From positions 4,011,507 to 4,075,506 of the forward strand of contig NC_083647.1 in NCBI RefSeq assembly GCF_963576545.1: a stretch of 64,000 nt of DNA. Reading direction: 5' to 3'. Numbering within the stretch: the stretch's first letter is position 1; each line of letters starts with the position of its first letter. A program made the position numbers and the translations under genes. The notes below the pieces were generated by a model. It had not been told where the DNA came from, did not search any database, and saw only the letters and a list, made by a program, of their open reading frames with translations. Shown one piece after another: positions 60,531 to 64,000 of this stretch. Origin of the DNA: Limanda limanda (Eukaryota; Chordata; Actinopteri; Pleuronectiformes; Pleuronectidae).

Positions 60531-63100
60531 CCATACTGTATAAGCTGTATTTTTTTGTCAAGGTCAAGGTAAATCAACAGAATGTGTGCGGGTATGTACT
60601 GTAAATGTGCTTGAACGGTGAACATTTATCAATGGATGTCTGATGGCAGCCATGGTTTTGTGTATCTTAGTTTCTCCCTTGCTGATGAGTGAAAATGACT
60701 CTTCAGTGACAAGAATTAATACTGGAAATATTAGCAACTGAAACATTTTTGTAGAATGTACACTCTAACCTTCCCCGGGAGCATAACACATTGTGTTATT
60801 GCATGCTTAACATGCGATTTACTTATTTAGATGACAAAACCAGGTATTGCCATCATGTACGGGAGAAAAAGAAGGCCAAATATTTTCAATTTTTTTTAAG
60901 CATCTGGATACCTAAATAAGCCTTTATTTAAATATTCCTGAATATATAACATTAAAGGATGGAATTACCCCAAAACACTAATCTAAATTTATGTTATTTG
61001 AATTTCAAGCTTTTCCTTTTTCACAAGATCATTTAAAAATTGTGAAATCAAATTAATTTGTATGTGTCATTAGGGGCTCATAAATTCAAATAGAAATTTG
61101 TTAAATGATGCTCAAATTGTACTTGAGAAAGTCAGTTTCCAAAATTTAAGGCGATAATTTTTAGAATAAAGAATATAAGATGGGACGACTGTCCTGTCAA
61201 GTTATGTTCTGCCAGTCAAGTAAAACGTGTACACTTTTATTGTGTTAAAAAATAATATATCAAATGCTATTAATTTAGAGAAAATGTTATGTAATTATTT
61301 AATGTTCAGTATTTAATTTGATTGCAATTGATTGGTTATCCAAGTGCTTAAAAGTAATAAGTTGTGGCCTTTCTTTGCCTCCATAAACATTACACAGAGA
61401 CCTGCTAGTTGAAGAACATCCTCTGCCGATGTTTTGCTTGTCTTTCGCAAGATGTGTTTCACTAATACGATTTTTAAATCAGAATATTCATGCTTGGAAG
61501 TACGGTTTCTTTTTTTAAATTTTCTTATGACATTTTGAACTTTTCTGGTTTTTAACACTTGCTCTTGTTGTGGTTTTTTTCTTTTAGTTTCTAAATGACC
61601 TATGCCACAGACGGCATCGGTGCCTTACTGTTTTTCACTGAGCTAACCTGCGTCACAGTGTCTTAATGTATTTGTAGATGTACTTTCTTCTGTACTTCAA
61701 GCTGAGTTTGAGTTGTAAAATGTCTAATAAATTGATTTATGATAGAGACGGTTTATGTGTGATAAAGAATCATTGTTTAAAAAAGAGCAACAACGAAAGC
61801 AGTTATTGTTTTGTGTGTGTGTGTGTGTGTTTACACAAAGACAGTTTCGCCCTAAGGGAATCACATTAGTGCCATATGAACCAACATCTCATTAGTTCTC
61901 TTTATGTGGAGGATTTGGACAGTTTTGAAGACTCACACAGAGAGTGTTCAGATTTTCTGTAAATTTGTGGAAGATGTGCTGCTCAACTTAAAAGGTGTTA
62001 ATTAAGTCTCCAACATGTGGTTTGCCCTGCATAGCCACAAAACAACCAACAGGTGGAGCAAGTATTGTATTTTACTCCTTATGTGGCAAATATTAACTAA
62101 ATAGCTACATAAAAACTGACTGTCTCTGCTCTAGTCGCTTTGCCGTTACAAATTTTAAAAGCTGTAGAATAGTAGTGTTGCTCGAATAGGTTGGGTATGG
62201 GATAAGTTCATTTTAGAAACAGAAACGGAAAAAACAAATATGGGTATAAATAGTGACTATGTCCAGGTGAAACATCTATCTCTTCTTTTGAGTCCAAATT
62301 GGATTTTTTAATTAGTTGTCAAAAATAATATTTGTGAGTATACTCCTTCTTCCAGGTGGGTAAGCCACATTTACCAGACAGACAGATAATAGCTTTGAAA
62401 TCATTACCCAGATCTTTAATTTATAGTGTCGAGAAGGAAGGTAAAGAGAGAGAGAACAAGATCAGAGGAATTCGTTTCTTTACAATTAACTGTGTTCTCC
62501 AGCACATTCCACCACTGAACACAGAACAAAGTGCTCAGGGGGAGAAATGCTGGAAAATAAGATTTCAGTGGCTGCTGCTGAATCAAAGAGGAAATGCATA
62601 ACAGATGAGAGGGGCTTGCTCCCTCCCCTCTCTTTGTCGGTCACATCCCTGCAGAGCAGATATCCAACACACAACCCAAAGAAAAAGAAGTGTTGGAATG
62701 CCTTCAAGTGCTGTCGGAAACATGAGAATTACATATTCAGTGCACATGCCAGAACAAAGGGGTATGAATATTAACATATCATTCTTGATTTGTCAGTATT
62801 TAATAAGTGGGCCTGCAAAAAAGCATTACATTACATTTTACTGATATTAATCATAATTACAGCTGAAATGCTTATTCAGTGGACAGGATGAAAAAATGAG
62901 CAGTATCTATTGTCAATTATTTGATTGATTGAGTAGCAACTATTGTCCATGAAAAAAGAAAAAGAGGCAGTTGAAAAAGAGTCCATGAGTCCAAGATGCA
63001 TTTTCTTAAAGCAAAATGTGATGGTCAACAGAAAACATCTTAGCCCAACACTCATCTTTGTCTATGACCTGCCAAACACGAAAAAAAGGATCAAGAAAAT
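60531..63100. other. Right flank; possible distal syt14 3' UTR, then intergenic DNA
   Basis: AT-rich, with no supported coding exon. AATAAA at 61726-61731 lies in 3'-UTR-like sequence and is followed by a GT run at about 61812-61831. From about 61860 on the sequence is featureless apart from poly-A and poly-T tracts. Confidence 0.5.
61726..61731 (+). terminator. syt14: Candidate distal polyadenylation signal
   Basis: AATAAA with a GT-rich downstream element about 85 bases later. It would end a very long syt14 3' UTR interrupted by the retrotransposon. Assignment to syt14 is inference; no other plus-strand gene end is known nearby. Confidence 0.35.
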
Positions 63101-63106
63101 CTCACC

Positions 63107-63830
63107 CTAGTTCCCCTTATTCAGAAGTTGTAATATATCTGTTATAAAATAACTCTCGCCAATTACAAACACAGGCTTAATATTAACTTTGGCTCGTATT
63201 TGGTTAACATAAAATAGTAAACACTTGATGTCTACATGACCATTCTTGTAAATTAAAGTTTGGGGGGTTTTGAAGAGAAGATCAGAGCAATAAGCAAGCA
63301 GCAGCACCCAACTAAGCATGTCATCACCTTTGTGCAAGCAAGGGTGAAACCTCAAACCAAAACACAGGGTCGGCTGCATGCAAACCTGGGATAGGCAGCT
63401 GCCGGTTGATCAGCTGAATAAATTGCAGTTACCACAATTGACATGGTCTTGATGTCTGGGTTGGCCAAGCAAGGGGTGTTGCTTCAAGCTGGCTGTACCT
63501 TGGGAAAACCGGATTGAGGAAGCCCAGGAAAGAAATTGAGCAAGGTATATAGACCCGGTAGCTGACTTCTGGAGGAACAGGTGGAAGGAGCCCTCTGGAT
63601 GTGGGATGTAGATACAAGTCGGGGCCTGATCCTCCCCGGCTGGCTCGCATGGGTGAAGGTGTCTGATGTTTAAACCTGAAACACCTATGATGCCTGGTTC
63701 ATCTCTGACAATGCATCCTGGTTGTACCTCGAAGTGTATCACGGAACTTAACCAAAGCCAGATTAACCTTCTGTCAATGAACTTCCCCTCAAGCCTCCTG
63801 GAAAAAACTTTTGGTTGCAGCCCACATTCG
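63107..63830 (-). repeat. Unnamed dispersed repeat, copy 2
   Basis: Reverse-complement relative of 11510-12300, with the shared phrases listed there, including CATCAGACACCTTCACCCA and GTTGGGTGCTGCTGCTTGC on the minus strand. The frames at 63107-63379 and 63410-63742 are short and not clearly coding. Confidence 0.6.
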
Positions 63831-64000
63831 GATTGATTGATTTATCATGTAATACATTTTTAAGTTAATACAATTTGAAGCATATCTTTATCTTATTAAA
63901 AAGTGCACATTTTGTTGGATTATAGATTGCATTCTATTTGACATTTCTAGAATAAACAAAATAGACTATAGTCGTAAAAAATTGAAAACCATTGTCAGAC

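Overview
The window is nuclear DNA from a ray-finned fish, probably a percomorph. Intron-split genes with GT..AG junctions, long AT-rich introns, CA/GT microsatellites and typical fish repeats (L2-type LINE ends, TTAA MITEs, a Ty3/gypsy element of the Gmr1 order) point there. The placement is inferred from gene and repeat character, not from a species match. There are no bacterial features, no CRISPR array, and no rRNA or tRNA gene that I can support.

Layout, left to right. 1-5239: last long intron of a serine dehydratase-like gene, carrying a decayed LTR-retroelement with a gag-like reading frame (about 535-1876) and a candidate LTR from about 2666, then CA/TC repeats. 5240-6118: the last two coding exons of that gene (sdsl/sds, + strand). 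6119-14580: intergenic DNA with a TTAA MITE and one copy of an unnamed dispersed repeat. 14714-54227: a complete eight-exon syt14 gene (+ strand). Its spliced frame stays open through all junctions and encodes 555 residues. The parts are a very short first coding exon, an N-terminal membrane segment, an acidic/serine-rich linker, and C2A and C2B domains without the usual calcium-binding aspartates. Its introns hold L2-type LINE fragments, SINE and MITE copies, a diverged tandem duplication, and non-repetitive blocks that could be regulatory. 54964-55101: an exon-like open stretch downstream of the syt14 stop that would splice in frame to a cryptic donor in the last exon. 56999-60525: a young, rearranged Gmr1-like element with two 563-bp LTRs in INVERTED orientation around an integrase-tail/RT/RNase H frame on the minus strand. 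60531-64000: sequence with a plausible distal syt14 polyadenylation site near 61726, then a second, inverted copy of the unnamed repeat.

Only two cellular genes are supported. They are metabolically unrelated: a PLP enzyme of serine/threonine catabolism and a membrane C2 protein of vesicle traffic. They simply lie head-to-tail. The most unusual content is the structure and domain order of the 57-60.5 kb retroelement and the possible alternative 3' exon of syt14.
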